In this document: in pieces, positions 14,598 through 22,889 of the stretch
Layout: every line of letters starts with the position of its first letter
How positions within the stretch are numbered: position 1 is the first letter of the stretch
DNA from: Nocardia puris
GTDB taxonomy: Bacteria; Actinomycetota; Actinomycetes; Mycobacteriales; Mycobacteriaceae
Length of the DNA stretch: 64,000 nt
Reading direction: 5' to 3'
Assembly (NCBI RefSeq): GCF_003315035.1
Contig: NZ_QNRE01000008.1
Span: 1-64,000, forward strand
Made by a program: the position numbers and the translations under genes
The notes under the pieces: model-generated
The model's input: only the letters and a program-made list of their open reading frames with translations
The model's database searches: none
What the model was told of the DNA's origin: nothing

Positions 14598-15032
14598 CTA
14601 CGCCGAGGCCAGCGCGTCGAGTTGCTCGAGCGAGCGGTCCAGCTGCCGGATGCCGTCCTTCTCGACCGCCTTGCCGAGCGCGCCCTTGATGAGGGCGCCC
14701 TCGAAGTCGCCGGACACCACGATCACGCTGCCGTCGCCCTTGGGCTGGATATCGAAGGTGAATTCGGTCTTCACCCCGGCCATGCCGGTGCCGCCGAGGG
14801 TCAGCTTGCTCGGCGCGTCCACCGACTTGATGGTCCACTCCAGCTTGTTGGCCATTCCGAGCATCACGATCTTGGCGACCAGCTTCGAGCCCTCGGTGAG
14901 CGTGGCGGGCGGCTCCTCCATGAACCGTTCGTGGATGGTGAACCACTTGTCCCAGGTCTGCGGGTCGGCGACGACGGCCCACAGGGCCTCGGGGGTGGCG
15001 CTGACGTCCTTGGTGGCTTCGATGTGTCCCAT
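14598..15032 (-). CDS. SRPBCC (START-like) family protein
   Basis: 144 residues starting MGHIEATKDVSATPEALWAV, the common opening of the polyketide-cyclase/START-like ligand-binding fold, with a deep-pocket pattern of alternating strands and a long C-terminal helix (GIRQLDRSLEQLDALA). The ATG at 15032 has AGGAG nine bases ahead. Its place between a lipid-transfer thiolase and a MaoC hydratase suggests it binds or shuttles a hydrophobic intermediate of the same pathway. Exact ligand unknown. Confidence 0.88.
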   Translation of the reverse strand: MGHIEATKDVSATPEALWAVVADPQTWDKWFTIHERFMEEPPATLTEGSKLVAKIVMLGMANKLEWTIKSVDAPSKLTLGGTGMAGVKTEFTFDIQPKGDGSVIVVSGDFEGALIKGALGKAVEKDGIRQLDRSLEQLDALASA

Positions 15033-15074
15033 GGCGTGACTCCTGTGTCGAACGATGCTGGGGTACTGGAGGTT

Positions 15075-16280
15075 TCAGCGCTCGGCGCGCTGGTAGGCGG
15101 TGACGACGGCGGCGCCGCCGAGGCCGATGTTGTGCTGGAGCGCGGCGGTGACGCCCTCGACCTGCCGCTTGTCCGCGGCGCCGCGCAGCTGCCAGGTGAG
15201 TTCGCTGCACTGGGCCAGGCCCGTCGCGCCGAGCGGGTGCCCCTTGGAGATGAGCCCGCCGGACGGGTTGACGACCCAGCGGCCGCCGTAGGTGGTCTGC
15301 CCCTCGTCGATGAGCTTGCCGGCCTCGCCCTCGGCGCACAGGCCCAGCGCCTCGTAGAGCAGCAGCTCGTTGGCGGAGAAGCAGTCGTGCAGCTCGATGA
15401 CCTGGAAGTCCTCGGGGCCGAGGCCGGCCTGGTCGTAGACCTTGCGCGCGGCCTGGACGTTCATGTCGTAGCCGATGAGGTTCTTGGCGGTACCGTCGAA
15501 GGTGGAGCCGAAGTCGGTGGTCATCGTCTGTCCGACGATCTCCACGGCCTGCCCGGCCAGGCCGTGCCGGTCCACGAAGGCCTCGCTCGCGAGGATCACC
15601 GCGCCCGATCCGTCCGAGGTGGGCGAGCACTGCAGCTTGGTGAGCGGGTCGTAGATCATCCGCGAGCCGAGGATGTCGTCGAGGCTGTACTCGTCCTGGA
15701 ACTGCGAGTACGGATTGTTCACCGAATGCTTGTGGTTCTTGAACCCGATCTTGGCGAAATGCTCGGCGGTGGTGCCGAATTCCTTCATATGCTCGCGGCC
15801 CGCCGCGCCGAACATCCACGGCGCCACGGGGAACAGCACCTCGGAGATCTCGGCCAGCGCCATGATGTGCTTGGCCATCGGCTGTTCTCGGTCGTCCCAG
15901 GTGGACCCGAGCGACCCTGGCTGCATCTTCTCGAAACCGAGCGCCAGCGTGCAGTCGGCGAGCCCGCCGCGCACGGCCTGCGCCGCGAGATAGAGCGCGG
16001 TGGATCCGGTGGAACAGTTGTTGTTCACGTTCACCACGGGGATGCCGGTCATGCCCAGCTCGTAGACGGCGCGCTGCCCGGAGGTGGACTCACCGTAGAC
16101 GTACCCGACGTAGGCCTGTTCCACCTCGCGATAGTCGATGCCCGCGTCGGCCAGGGCCTTGGTCCCCGACTCGCGCGCCATATCCGGGTAGTCCCAGTCG
16201 CTGCCGTTCTCGTTCTTGCGGCGGCCCGGCTTCTCGAACTTCGTCATGCCGACGCCGACGACGTAGACCTTGTTCGCCAT
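15075..16280 (-). CDS. Thiolase-fold lipid-transfer protein (SCP-x type)
   Basis: 401 residues starting MANKVYVVGVGMTKFEKPGR, typical of SCP-x thiolases annotated as lipid-transfer proteins. The nucleophilic Cys is C89 in NVNNNCSTGS; HDCFSANE and the C-terminal GHPLGATG His block follow. Members act as 3-ketoacyl-CoA thiolases or, in steroid side-chain degradation, as aldolases with a DUF35 partner; no such partner gene is next to it here, so thiolase is favoured. First gene of the operon; ATG 16280 has an AGGAG site, and an 18-bp operator lies about 80 bases upstream. Confidence 0.9.
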   Translation of the reverse strand: MANKVYVVGVGMTKFEKPGRRKNENGSDWDYPDMARESGTKALADAGIDYREVEQAYVGYVYGESTSGQRAVYELGMTGIPVVNVNNNCSTGSTALYLAAQAVRGGLADCTLALGFEKMQPGSLGSTWDDREQPMAKHIMALAEISEVLFPVAPWMFGAAGREHMKEFGTTAEHFAKIGFKNHKHSVNNPYSQFQDEYSLDDILGSRMIYDPLTKLQCSPTSDGSGAVILASEAFVDRHGLAGQAVEIVGQTMTTDFGSTFDGTAKNLIGYDMNVQAARKVYDQAGLGPEDFQVIELHDCFSANELLLYEALGLCAEGEAGKLIDEGQTTYGGRWVVNPSGGLISKGHPLGATGLAQCSELTWQLRGAADKRQVEGVTAALQHNIGLGGAAVVTAYQRAER

Positions 16281-16360
16281 CGAACTCCTCATTTCCCGCC
16301 CGCGCGCCCTGCCGCAGGCGGAGATCGCTGCCCGATCCCGACCGGATCGACTGAAAACAA

Positions 16361-16378
16361 ACATACGGATATGTATGT
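16361..16378. promoter_or_regulatory. Operator candidate upstream of the lipid-degradation operon
   Basis: ACATAC-N6-GTATGT, an 18-bp inverted repeat. Its 21-base extension on the minus strand (CTTACATACATATCCGTATGT) matches the site just upstream of the nearby TetR gene at 17 of 21 positions. It lies 81-98 bases ahead of the thiolase start, in promoter position. Confidence 0.65.
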
Positions 16379-16380
16379 AA

Positions 16381-17323
16381 GTGCGCAAGGGTGCGCGGCC
16401 GACACACGCCCGAGATCGCGAGCATCCTGCGAGTTGCTGGACCGACACGACGTACAGATGACCTTGTTCTGGAAACCATCGGCCGGAGTCAAGCAACGCG
16501 CCGACCGGATGCGACCTTCAGCCGGGCGCCACCGGCTTCCACCACGGCCCCGACTCGCGACCCCTGCGACGCGCGCGACGCTCGCCGCAATCGAAACCGC
16601 CGCCGCGCCGATCGCCCGCGGGGCGAGTCCGCGCGGGCGCAGGCTCAGGCGCAGGACGCCGCCGTCCGCATCTCGCCACCCGCCCGGCCCACTCCCGAAG
16701 CAGATTTCGCCCGAGCGTCCGAGTCCCGGTGGGCCGGTACGGCCACCGTTGCACTATGTCCCGCATCCTCGAGGCTTGCGCCGAGATCGTCGACGGAATC
16801 GGCTTCCGTGCGCGATGGCACCGAGTTCGTCGACGGGGCGGAGGGATCGACAGGTACCGTCGCGCACACATGGCCGTGGACGCGGCCCGCACGTTCCAGC
16901 GACGGGCACCCGCATCACGTACGCGTTCAGGAATGGGCTCGGCCGAGCGCTATCCCGCGCGCACCGGAGCGCCCACCGCCGGATCCGGTGCGACCGGGCG
17001 CAGAGGGCGTCCATCAGCTGCGGGGCCACCGCGCGCAAGGGCGTCCGCTGCGGCCGGGTGAAGTTCTCCGGGCCGGTTCTTCCATTTCGCGGGCGAGATC
17101 AGGTCAGCGCGATGTACTCGGTCGAGAGGTACTCCTCGATGCCGGGTCAGAGCATCGAACGAATCACGAAAGGCCGCAACCGATCTCGGGCCTGCCTCGA
17201 TCGGACTCGATCACGATCCACGCCGGGATGCCGAACTTCGGCGATCTGCCCGATGCGGCGGAAGCGCCCGCCCGATCGGGCGGGACAGGCAACCCGAGCC
17301 GGCGGGCAGCAGCGAGTGGTAGC
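16381..17323. other. Roughly 0.94-kb gap, possibly decayed coding sequence
   Basis: Long open frames exist on both strands because of the high GC, but none has a start with ribosome site and normal residue composition throughout. Short stretches on the plus strand near 16.75-16.92 kb and 17.08-17.25 kb read like protein in different frames, which would fit a degenerate gene. I recognise no family. Confidence 0.4.
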
Positions 17324-17962
17324 TCAGTCCGTCACCCGGACGAAGGCCGCGTCGGCGGCCGCGCGGAGGTTGGCGCAGGCGCGGGACCAGCGGCGGCGGG
17401 CGCGGTCGGGATCGGGTTCGATGAAGTTGGAGATGAGGATGCCGCGCAGGGCGTCCATGGCGGTGTACACGAAGTCGCGGGCGTCCTTGCGGCGCACCTC
17501 GTCGGGGACGAACCGGGCGACCGCCATGAGCACCGCGTTATTGACGAACGGCTCGACCTTCTCCATCGCCGAGGCGAGCGCCGGGTCGGTTCGGCCCGCC
17601 ACCCACAGCTCGACCGTCGCGATGTACAAGGGCCCCTGGTGCAGTTCCCACAGGAAGTCCAGTGCCGCGCCCACCGGGTCGGCGCCGTCCTGCACCCGCG
17701 ACATCTCGCGCATCGCGGATTCCGCGCGCCGCTGCGCGAGGTGGCTGATGGCGGCGATCACCAGGTCGGTCTTGGAACCGAAATGGTGCACCTGGGCACC
17801 GCGGGTGACGCCGGCGCGTTCGGCCACGCGCGGCGTGGTGGTGCCCGCGTATCCGTACTCGACCAGGCAGTCGATGGTGGCGTCGAGCAGGCGCGTGCGC
17901 ATCTCGCTGCTGCGCTGCTCCTGGGTCCGGCGCTGCGGCCGGTCCGCCGCGGTCCTGGTCAT
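17324..17962 (-). CDS. TetR-family transcriptional regulator
   Basis: 212 residues. The N-terminal HTH (residues about 25-70: LLDATIDCLVEYGYAGTT, then VAERAGVTRGAQVHHFGSKTDL) is typical TetR; the C-terminal helical domain would bind a small ligand. Its ATG at 17962 overlaps the stop of the MFS gene as ATGA, so it can be co-translated with it. An operator-like inverted repeat lies 19-36 bases upstream, inside the MFS gene, and an almost identical one precedes the thiolase operon about 1 kb downstream. The simplest reading is a repressor of itself and of the acyl-CoA degradation operon, perhaps released by an acyl-CoA. Confidence 0.9.
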   Translation of the reverse strand: MTRTAADRPQRRTQEQRSSEMRTRLLDATIDCLVEYGYAGTTTPRVAERAGVTRGAQVHHFGSKTDLVIAAISHLAQRRAESAMREMSRVQDGADPVGAALDFLWELHQGPLYIATVELWVAGRTDPALASAMEKVEPFVNNAVLMAVARFVPDEVRRKDARDFVYTAMDALRGILISNFIEPDPDRARRRWSRACANLRAAADAAFVRVTD

Positions 17963-19206
17963 TCCGACGATTCTACGCTTACATGCACAGCTGTATGTGT
18001 TGGGCGGCGCGCGGCCAGCACGGTCACGGCGAACAGCGCCAGCCCGGCCACCGCCAGAGCGGCGCCCACGGCGGCGGGCGCGGTGTAGCCGAGTCCGGCG
18101 GCGATCACCACGCCGCCCAGCCAGGCCCCTGCCGCGTTGGCGATATTGAGGGCGGCGTGGTTGAGCGCGGCGGCAAGGGTCTGGGCATCGGCGGCCACGT
18201 CCATCAGACGGGTCTGCAACCCCGGCGCGAGCGACGCGCCGGTCGCGCCCACCAGGAACGCGCCGATCCCGGCGGTGACCGGGTGGTGCGCGGCGGCGAT
18301 GAAGCCGGCGAGCACCACGGCCATGGCGATCATGGCGTAGAACACCGCGCGGTCGACGCCGCGGTCGGCCAGCACGCCGCCGACGATATTGCCCGCGACC
18401 ATGCCCAGCCCGAACAGCATGAGCACCACCGGCACCAAGCCGAGGGACATGCCCGCCACATCGGTGAGGGTGGTGGTGATGTAGGTGTACACGGCGAACA
18501 TGCCGCCGAAGCCGATGGCGCCGACGCCCAGGGTGAGCAGCACCTGCGGGCGGCGCAGCGCGCCGAGTTCGGTGCGCGGGTCGGAAGTGCGCAGGCCGGT
18601 GAGGTCGGGCACGTAGCGAACGAGCGCCGCTACCGTGGCGACGCCGATCACCGCGACCACCACGAACGCGTCCCGCCAGCCGAGGTGCTGACCGAGCCAG
18701 GTGGCGGCGGGAACGCCGACAACGTTGGCGGCGCTCAACCCCAGCATAACTGCGGCAACCGCTTTCGCGCGCTGCCCCGCCGGTGCCAGAGAGGCCGCAG
18801 CCAGGGAGGCGACACCGAAGTACGCGCCGTGCGGCAGCCCGGAGACGAACCGCGCCGCGATGAGGGACTCGAACGTCGGGGCCAGCACGGTGGCCGCGTT
18901 ACCCAGGGTGAACGCCACCATCAGTGCGATCAGCAACCGCTTGCGCGGCACCCGCGCGCACAGCGCGGCCAGCAGCGGCGCGCCGATCACCACGCCCAGC
19001 GCGTACGCGGAGACGGCATGCCCCGCGGTGGGCTCGGAGACGCTCATGGCCGACGCGATATCCGGCAGCAAACCCATGGTGACGAACTCGGTGGTGCCGA
19101 TGCCGAAGCCGCCGAGCGCCAACGCCAGCATCGCGGGGATGTGCCAGGAGGTGCGCTCGAGCTCGGGCGGGGCGGTGGGCTGGGTGGTGGCTGCCGGACT
19201 CGTCAC
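17959..19206 (-). CDS. MFS drug/sugar efflux transporter (DHA1, AraJ/YdhP-like)
   Basis: 415 residues with about twelve hydrophobic helices. The opening ALALGGFGIGTTEFVTMGLLP is the signature of the AraJ/YdhP/Cmr group, and the loop ARVPRKR after helix 2 is the MFS motif A region. These carriers are proton-driven exporters of drugs, sugars or metabolites in the cytoplasmic membrane. The gene overlaps the TetR gene by four bases. Whether it exports an intermediate linked to the lipid operon cannot be told from sequence. Confidence 0.88.
   Translation of the reverse strand: MTSPAATTQPTAPPELERTSWHIPAMLALALGGFGIGTTEFVTMGLLPDIASAMSVSEPTAGHAVSAYALGVVIGAPLLAALCARVPRKRLLIALMVAFTLGNAATVLAPTFESLIAARFVSGLPHGAYFGVASLAAASLAPAGQRAKAVAAVMLGLSAANVVGVPAATWLGQHLGWRDAFVVVAVIGVATVAALVRYVPDLTGLRTSDPRTELGALRRPQVLLTLGVGAIGFGGMFAVYTYITTTLTDVAGMSLGLVPVVLMLFGLGMVAGNIVGGVLADRGVDRAVFYAMIAMAVVLAGFIAAAHHPVTAGIGAFLVGATGASLAPGLQTRLMDVAADAQTLAAALNHAALNIANAAGAWLGGVVIAAGLGYTAPAAVGAALAVAGLALFAVTVLAARRPTHTAVHVSVESSE
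17981..17998. promoter_or_regulatory. Operator candidate upstream of the TetR gene
   Basis: ACATGC-N6-GTATGT, overlapping the last codons of the MFS gene and 19 bases from the TetR start. Same architecture and spacing as the site at 16361-16378. Confidence 0.6.
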
Positions 19207-19587
19207 GGGTTCTTACAACCACCCCGCCCTCGCGTCCGCATCCCCGGATCGACGTGAGTTCCGACACCGCCGACCAAGATCATTCCCGCAGCTCACCGAC
19301 ATATCCGGCAAACCGGACGAGACCGCGACACTGTCGGCCACCGCCGGCGGCCACTCCCAACCCAGCTGAACCGTCGAGGCGACTCGACGACATCGGCACA
19401 CCACGGCGGGCACGGTTTCCAGCATCCGGGCCGACGGGCCCGTATCCGCGCCGCCCCACGCTCCGTGCCCCCACACAAGAATCCACCCTCACCGACCGGA
19501 CACCCCTCCGGATTCCCCTCGGAATGACGCGATCCTGCGCCGCGCGCCCCTAGACTCCCGCCCATCGTCACTCGATTCTCTCGCGGC
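19207..19587. other. Divergent intergenic region
   Basis: About 380 bp between the MFS gene (minus) and the FAD oxidase gene (plus). It should hold both promoters, but I see no clear operator, hairpin or small gene in it. Confidence 0.5.
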
Positions 19588-21012
19588 GTGTTCCTGCGCG
19601 CGGCGCTCGGAGCCGGGGCGGCCACGGCGGTCGGCTCGGTGCTCGGCGCGCCCGCGGCGGGCGATCCGGTCACCTCCGGGTCGGGCGGCATGCCGGACTG
19701 GGAGGGCCTGCGGCGCGGACTGCGTGGACGGTTGCTGCTGCCGTGGGAGCCGGACTACTTCCCCGCGAAACTGCTGCACGACACCCGATTCGACGCCATG
19801 CTGCCCGCCGCCGTCGTGCGCGCTGCCGACGAGGATGACGTGTCGGCGGCCGTATCCTTCGCCGCCGCCCACCACCTCACGGTCGCGCCGCGCGGCGGCG
19901 GCCACTCGTATGTGGGCGCGTCGGCCGCCGACCGGACGCTCGTCCTCGACCTGCGTGACCTGAACGCCGTTCGTCTCGACTCCGGGAACGCGCACCTCGG
20001 CGGCGGCGCGCTCATCGCCCAGGCGCAGGACGCCCTCGGCGCGCACGGGCGCACGATCCCGCTCGGCACCTGCCCGACGGTCGGCGTGACCGGGCTGGCG
20101 CTCGGCGGCGGCATCGGCGTCGATTCCCGGGCGCGCGGCCTCACCTGCGACCGACTGCTCGGCGCGCGGGTGGTACTACCCGACGGGACCAAGGCCGAGG
20201 TGTCCGCGACCGACCATCCTGACCTGTTCTGGGCGTTGCGCGGCGGCGGCCGCTGCGCAGTCGTCACCGAACTCACCGTCGCCACCCATCCCGCCGAATC
20301 GAAAGACCTGACGCGCCTGAGCTTTCCGGGTGAAGCGGCCGCGCGGACGCTGCTCGGCTGGGCGAACTGGCTCGCGACGGCGAGCCGCGCACAGTGGGCC
20401 AACGTGGAGGTCCGCGCCGACGGGCACGGCGGCGTGGCGTGTGTCGTCCTGCTGGTCGGCCCAGCGGGAACGGGCTCCGGCGCGGCGGCGGGCCTGGCCC
20501 GAGCGATCGGTGCCCAGCCGACTACCGCCGAAACGCGCACCCTCGAACACGCGGCCACCGCACTCGAATTGGCCGGCGGCACCCGCACCCCGTCGCGCAC
20601 CAGCCTCGCCGCCGGATCGGACGTCCTGACCGACCTCACCCCCGACGCGGCGGACGCTCTCGTCGCCGCCGTGACCGACCGCTCCCGCACCGGCGGCTCC
20701 GGCGGCGCGCTGGTCGACCCCCTCGACGGCGCGGTCCGCGACATTCCGGCGAACGCCACCGCCTTCCCTTGGCGCACCCACACCGCCCTGGTCCAGTGGA
20801 TCGTCTACAACCCCACCGACCACGCCGCGGCCACCGAATGGATAGCGCGAGCGCATCACAGAGTCGGCCCCCACTCGGCGGGCGGATACCTCAACTACCC
20901 GGAAGTGAGCCACCCCGCGCACCGCTATCTGGCCGGTAACCACGCCCGCCTGCGCGATATCGCGAACACCATCGACCCGGACCACCGCATCGGCGTCCAC
21001 CCCGCACTCTGA
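19588..21012 (+). CDS. FAD-binding oxidoreductase of the BBE/PCMH type, probably exported
   Basis: 474 residues. After a hydrophobic leader (FLRAALGAGAATAVGSVLG) comes the FAD-binding PCMH domain: VAPRGGGHSYVG, the strand pair around LALGGGIGVDSRARGLTCD, and DLFWALRGGGRCAVVTEL. The berberine-bridge C-terminal piece (YLNYPEV) is near the end. The His in GGGHSY is the usual covalent FAD site. The sequence before the start (SRGVFLRAALGAG) resembles a weak Tat leader with only one Arg of the pair. GTG 19588 is the only usable start seen. Likely oxidises a sugar or phenolic substrate outside the cytoplasm. Confidence 0.85.
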   Translation: MFLRAALGAGAATAVGSVLGAPAAGDPVTSGSGGMPDWEGLRRGLRGRLLLPWEPDYFPAKLLHDTRFDAMLPAAVVRAADEDDVSAAVSFAAAHHLTVAPRGGGHSYVGASAADRTLVLDLRDLNAVRLDSGNAHLGGGALIAQAQDALGAHGRTIPLGTCPTVGVTGLALGGGIGVDSRARGLTCDRLLGARVVLPDGTKAEVSATDHPDLFWALRGGGRCAVVTELTVATHPAESKDLTRLSFPGEAAARTLLGWANWLATASRAQWANVEVRADGHGGVACVVLLVGPAGTGSGAAAGLARAIGAQPTTAETRTLEHAATALELAGGTRTPSRTSLAAGSDVLTDLTPDAADALVAAVTDRSRTGGSGGALVDPLDGAVRDIPANATAFPWRTHTALVQWIVYNPTDHAAATEWIARAHHRVGPHSAGGYLNYPEVSHPAHRYLAGNHARLRDIANTIDPDHRIGVHPAL

Positions 21013-21046
21013 TCAACCGGCAACCGCTCCACCCCCGAAAACACGT

Positions 21047-21083
21047 CGGGCACCCGTTCGCCGCAAGGGCGGGCGGGTGCCCG
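21047..21083 (-). terminator. Terminator after icd
   Basis: CGGGCACCCG (21047-21056) pairs perfectly with CGGGTGCCCG (21074-21083 read back; one G-T pair). On the minus strand it is followed by ACGTGTTTTCGG, giving a short T-run. It lies about 45 bases beyond the icd stop and may serve the convergent oxidase gene too. Confidence 0.6.
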
Positions 21084-21126
21084 GTTCACCCGGGGTCGGG
21101 CGCACGGCCCGGCCCCGGTGCACAGA

Positions 21127-22344
21127 TCAGCGCAGTGCGCGCGCCAGGTTCGCGTCGAGCGCGCCGAGGAACTCCTCGGTGGTCAGGTACCCCTGGTCGC
21201 CGCCGACGAGCAGCGCGAGGTCCTTGGTCATCTGGCCGCCCTCGACGGTCTTGATGACAACGTCCTCGAGCGTCTGCGCGAAGCCGATCACCTCGGGGGT
21301 GTTGTCCAGCTTGCCGCGGTGCTCGAGACCGCGGGTCCAGGCGAAGATCGACGCGATCGGGTTGGTCGAGGTGGGCTTGCCCTGCTGGTGCTGGCGGTAG
21401 TGCCGGGTGACGGTGCCGTGCGCGGCCTCCGCCTCACAGGTCTTGCCGTCCGGGGTGAGCAGCACCGAGGTCATCAGGCCCAGCGAGCCGAAGCCCTGCG
21501 CGACCGTGTCCGACTGCACGTCGCCGTCGTAGTTCTTGCAGGCCCACACGTAGCCGCCCTCCCACTTCATGGAGGAGGCGACCATGTCGTCGATGAGGCG
21601 GTGCTCGTAGGTCAGGCCCGCGGCGTCGAACTGGGTCTTGAACTCGGCGTCGAAGATCTCCTGGAAGGTGTCCTTGAACATGCCGTCGTAGGCCTTCAGG
21701 ATGGTGTTCTTGGTCGACATGTAGACCGGGTAGTTCTGCTGCAGGCCGTAGTTGAACGACGCCCGCGCGAAGTCCACGATCGACTTCTTGAAGTTGTACA
21801 TGCCCATGACGACGCCGCCGTCCTCGGGCATCTTCACGACCTCGTGCACGATCGGCTCGCTGCCGTCCTCGGGGGTGAAGGTCAGCGTGACCGTGCCGGC
21901 CTGGAACACCTTGAAGTCGGTGGCGCGGTACTGGTCGCCGAAGGCGTGACGACCGATGATGATCGGCTTGGTCCATCCGGGCACCAGGCGCGGCACGTTC
22001 GAGATGATGATCGGCGCGCGGAAGATGGTCCCGCCGAGAATGTTGCGGATGGTGCCGTTGGGCGAGCGCCACATCTTCTTGAGGCCGAATTCCTCGACCC
22101 TGGCCTCGTCCGGGGTGATGGTGGCGCACTTGACGCCCACGCCGTGGCGCTTGATGGCCTCGGCCGCATCGATGGTGACCTGGTCGTCTGTCTTGTCCCG
22201 GTACTCGATCCCCAGGTCGTAGTACTCGAGGTTCACGTCGAGGTACGGGTGGATCAGCTTGTCCTTGATGAACTGCCAGATGATCCGGGTCATCTCGTCG
22301 CCGTCGAGTTCTACGACGGTGCCTTCAACCTTGATCTTGGACAT
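21127..22344 (-). CDS. icd: NADP-dependent isocitrate dehydrogenase
   Basis: TCA-cycle enzyme converting isocitrate to 2-oxoglutarate with NADP. 405 residues, matching the dimeric eukaryote-like type II enzymes (Icd1 in mycobacteria). Seen: MSKIKVEGTVVELDGDEMTR at the start, SPNGTIRNILGGTIFR for substrate binding, WTKPIIIGRHAFGDQYRATD, the DDMVA block with metal-binding Asp residues, and GTVTRHYRQHQ for NADP. Divergent from the metY-metX operon, the same order as in M. tuberculosis. Confidence 0.97.
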   Translation of the reverse strand: MSKIKVEGTVVELDGDEMTRIIWQFIKDKLIHPYLDVNLEYYDLGIEYRDKTDDQVTIDAAEAIKRHGVGVKCATITPDEARVEEFGLKKMWRSPNGTIRNILGGTIFRAPIIISNVPRLVPGWTKPIIIGRHAFGDQYRATDFKVFQAGTVTLTFTPEDGSEPIVHEVVKMPEDGGVVMGMYNFKKSIVDFARASFNYGLQQNYPVYMSTKNTILKAYDGMFKDTFQEIFDAEFKTQFDAAGLTYEHRLIDDMVASSMKWEGGYVWACKNYDGDVQSDTVAQGFGSLGLMTSVLLTPDGKTCEAEAAHGTVTRHYRQHQQGKPTSTNPIASIFAWTRGLEHRGKLDNTPEVIGFAQTLEDVVIKTVEGGQMTKDLALLVGGDQGYLTTEEFLGALDANLARALR

Positions 22345-22685
22345 GGATCTTCGTGTCCTCCTAGGATGGTGCCCTCATTGCACGGCCAGGCGAACACGCT
22401 TGTGAGCGGACCCCAGCTGTTCAACAGACAACGTATATGCCCCGCGGTGTTTGCGGGACGCGTGGTGCAAACAAGACAAGCGTACTGCTGTCGGAGTCCT
22501 CACCGCTCGGGGAGGGCCCGTTGTGCGGACTGTGACGAACCTCCGACCCGCGGATCACCTGTGATCCGCACCACCTTCACCATCATGACATCCGGCCGCG
22601 ACCTGCGCGTCGCGGGTGCGGCCGGTGCGCGGCCTATCCGGGGAGGGATTTCGGCCGACGGCGGGCGCCAGCTAACATGTCGGTC
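22345..22685. other. Divergent promoter region of icd and metY-metX
   Basis: About 340 bp ahead of both icd and the SAM-binding leader of metY. It has no convincing small gene. It should contain both promoters; no confident -35/-10 pair can be chosen by eye in this GC-rich sequence. Confidence 0.5.
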
Positions 22686-22800
22686 AGGTCATGAGTGCCA
22701 ACGCCAAGCCCCGGCTCGTTGGCCGGCAACCCTCCAGCTGCGGTGGGGTGCTCCGGGTGAGGACCTGGCCACCCGACGGCCGGGTGGCAAGCGCACCAGC
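22686..22800 (+). ncRNA. SAM-IV-type riboswitch
   Basis: The leader of metY contains the conserved blocks I recall for actinobacterial SAM-IV (SAM-I/IV clan) aptamers: GGTCATGAGTGCCA, CGCCAAGCCCCGGCT, GGCCGGCAACCCTCC, GCGGTGGGGTGCTCCGGGTGA and GGACCTGGCC. GGTC at 22687-22690 can close the aptamer with GACC at 22762-22765, and GCCACCCG/CGGGTGGC forms a following hairpin. It is expected to shut off metY-metX when S-adenosylmethionine is plentiful. Boundaries are approximate. Confidence 0.88.
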
Positions 22801-22889
22801 AGGAGGTTCCCGGAAATGTGTTGCTGTAGTCGATAGACCGCATCCTCGATTCCCTTGAATTCCGGCGAAACTCCGTGGAGACCAACACC

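Noticed and set aside
11325..18149. Very long plus-strand open frame of over 2000 codons
   Set aside because: It runs antisense through seven genes with clear family motifs on the minus strand; its translation is His/Arg/Gly/Val-rich and low in hydrophobic core residues. High GC alone explains the lack of stops.
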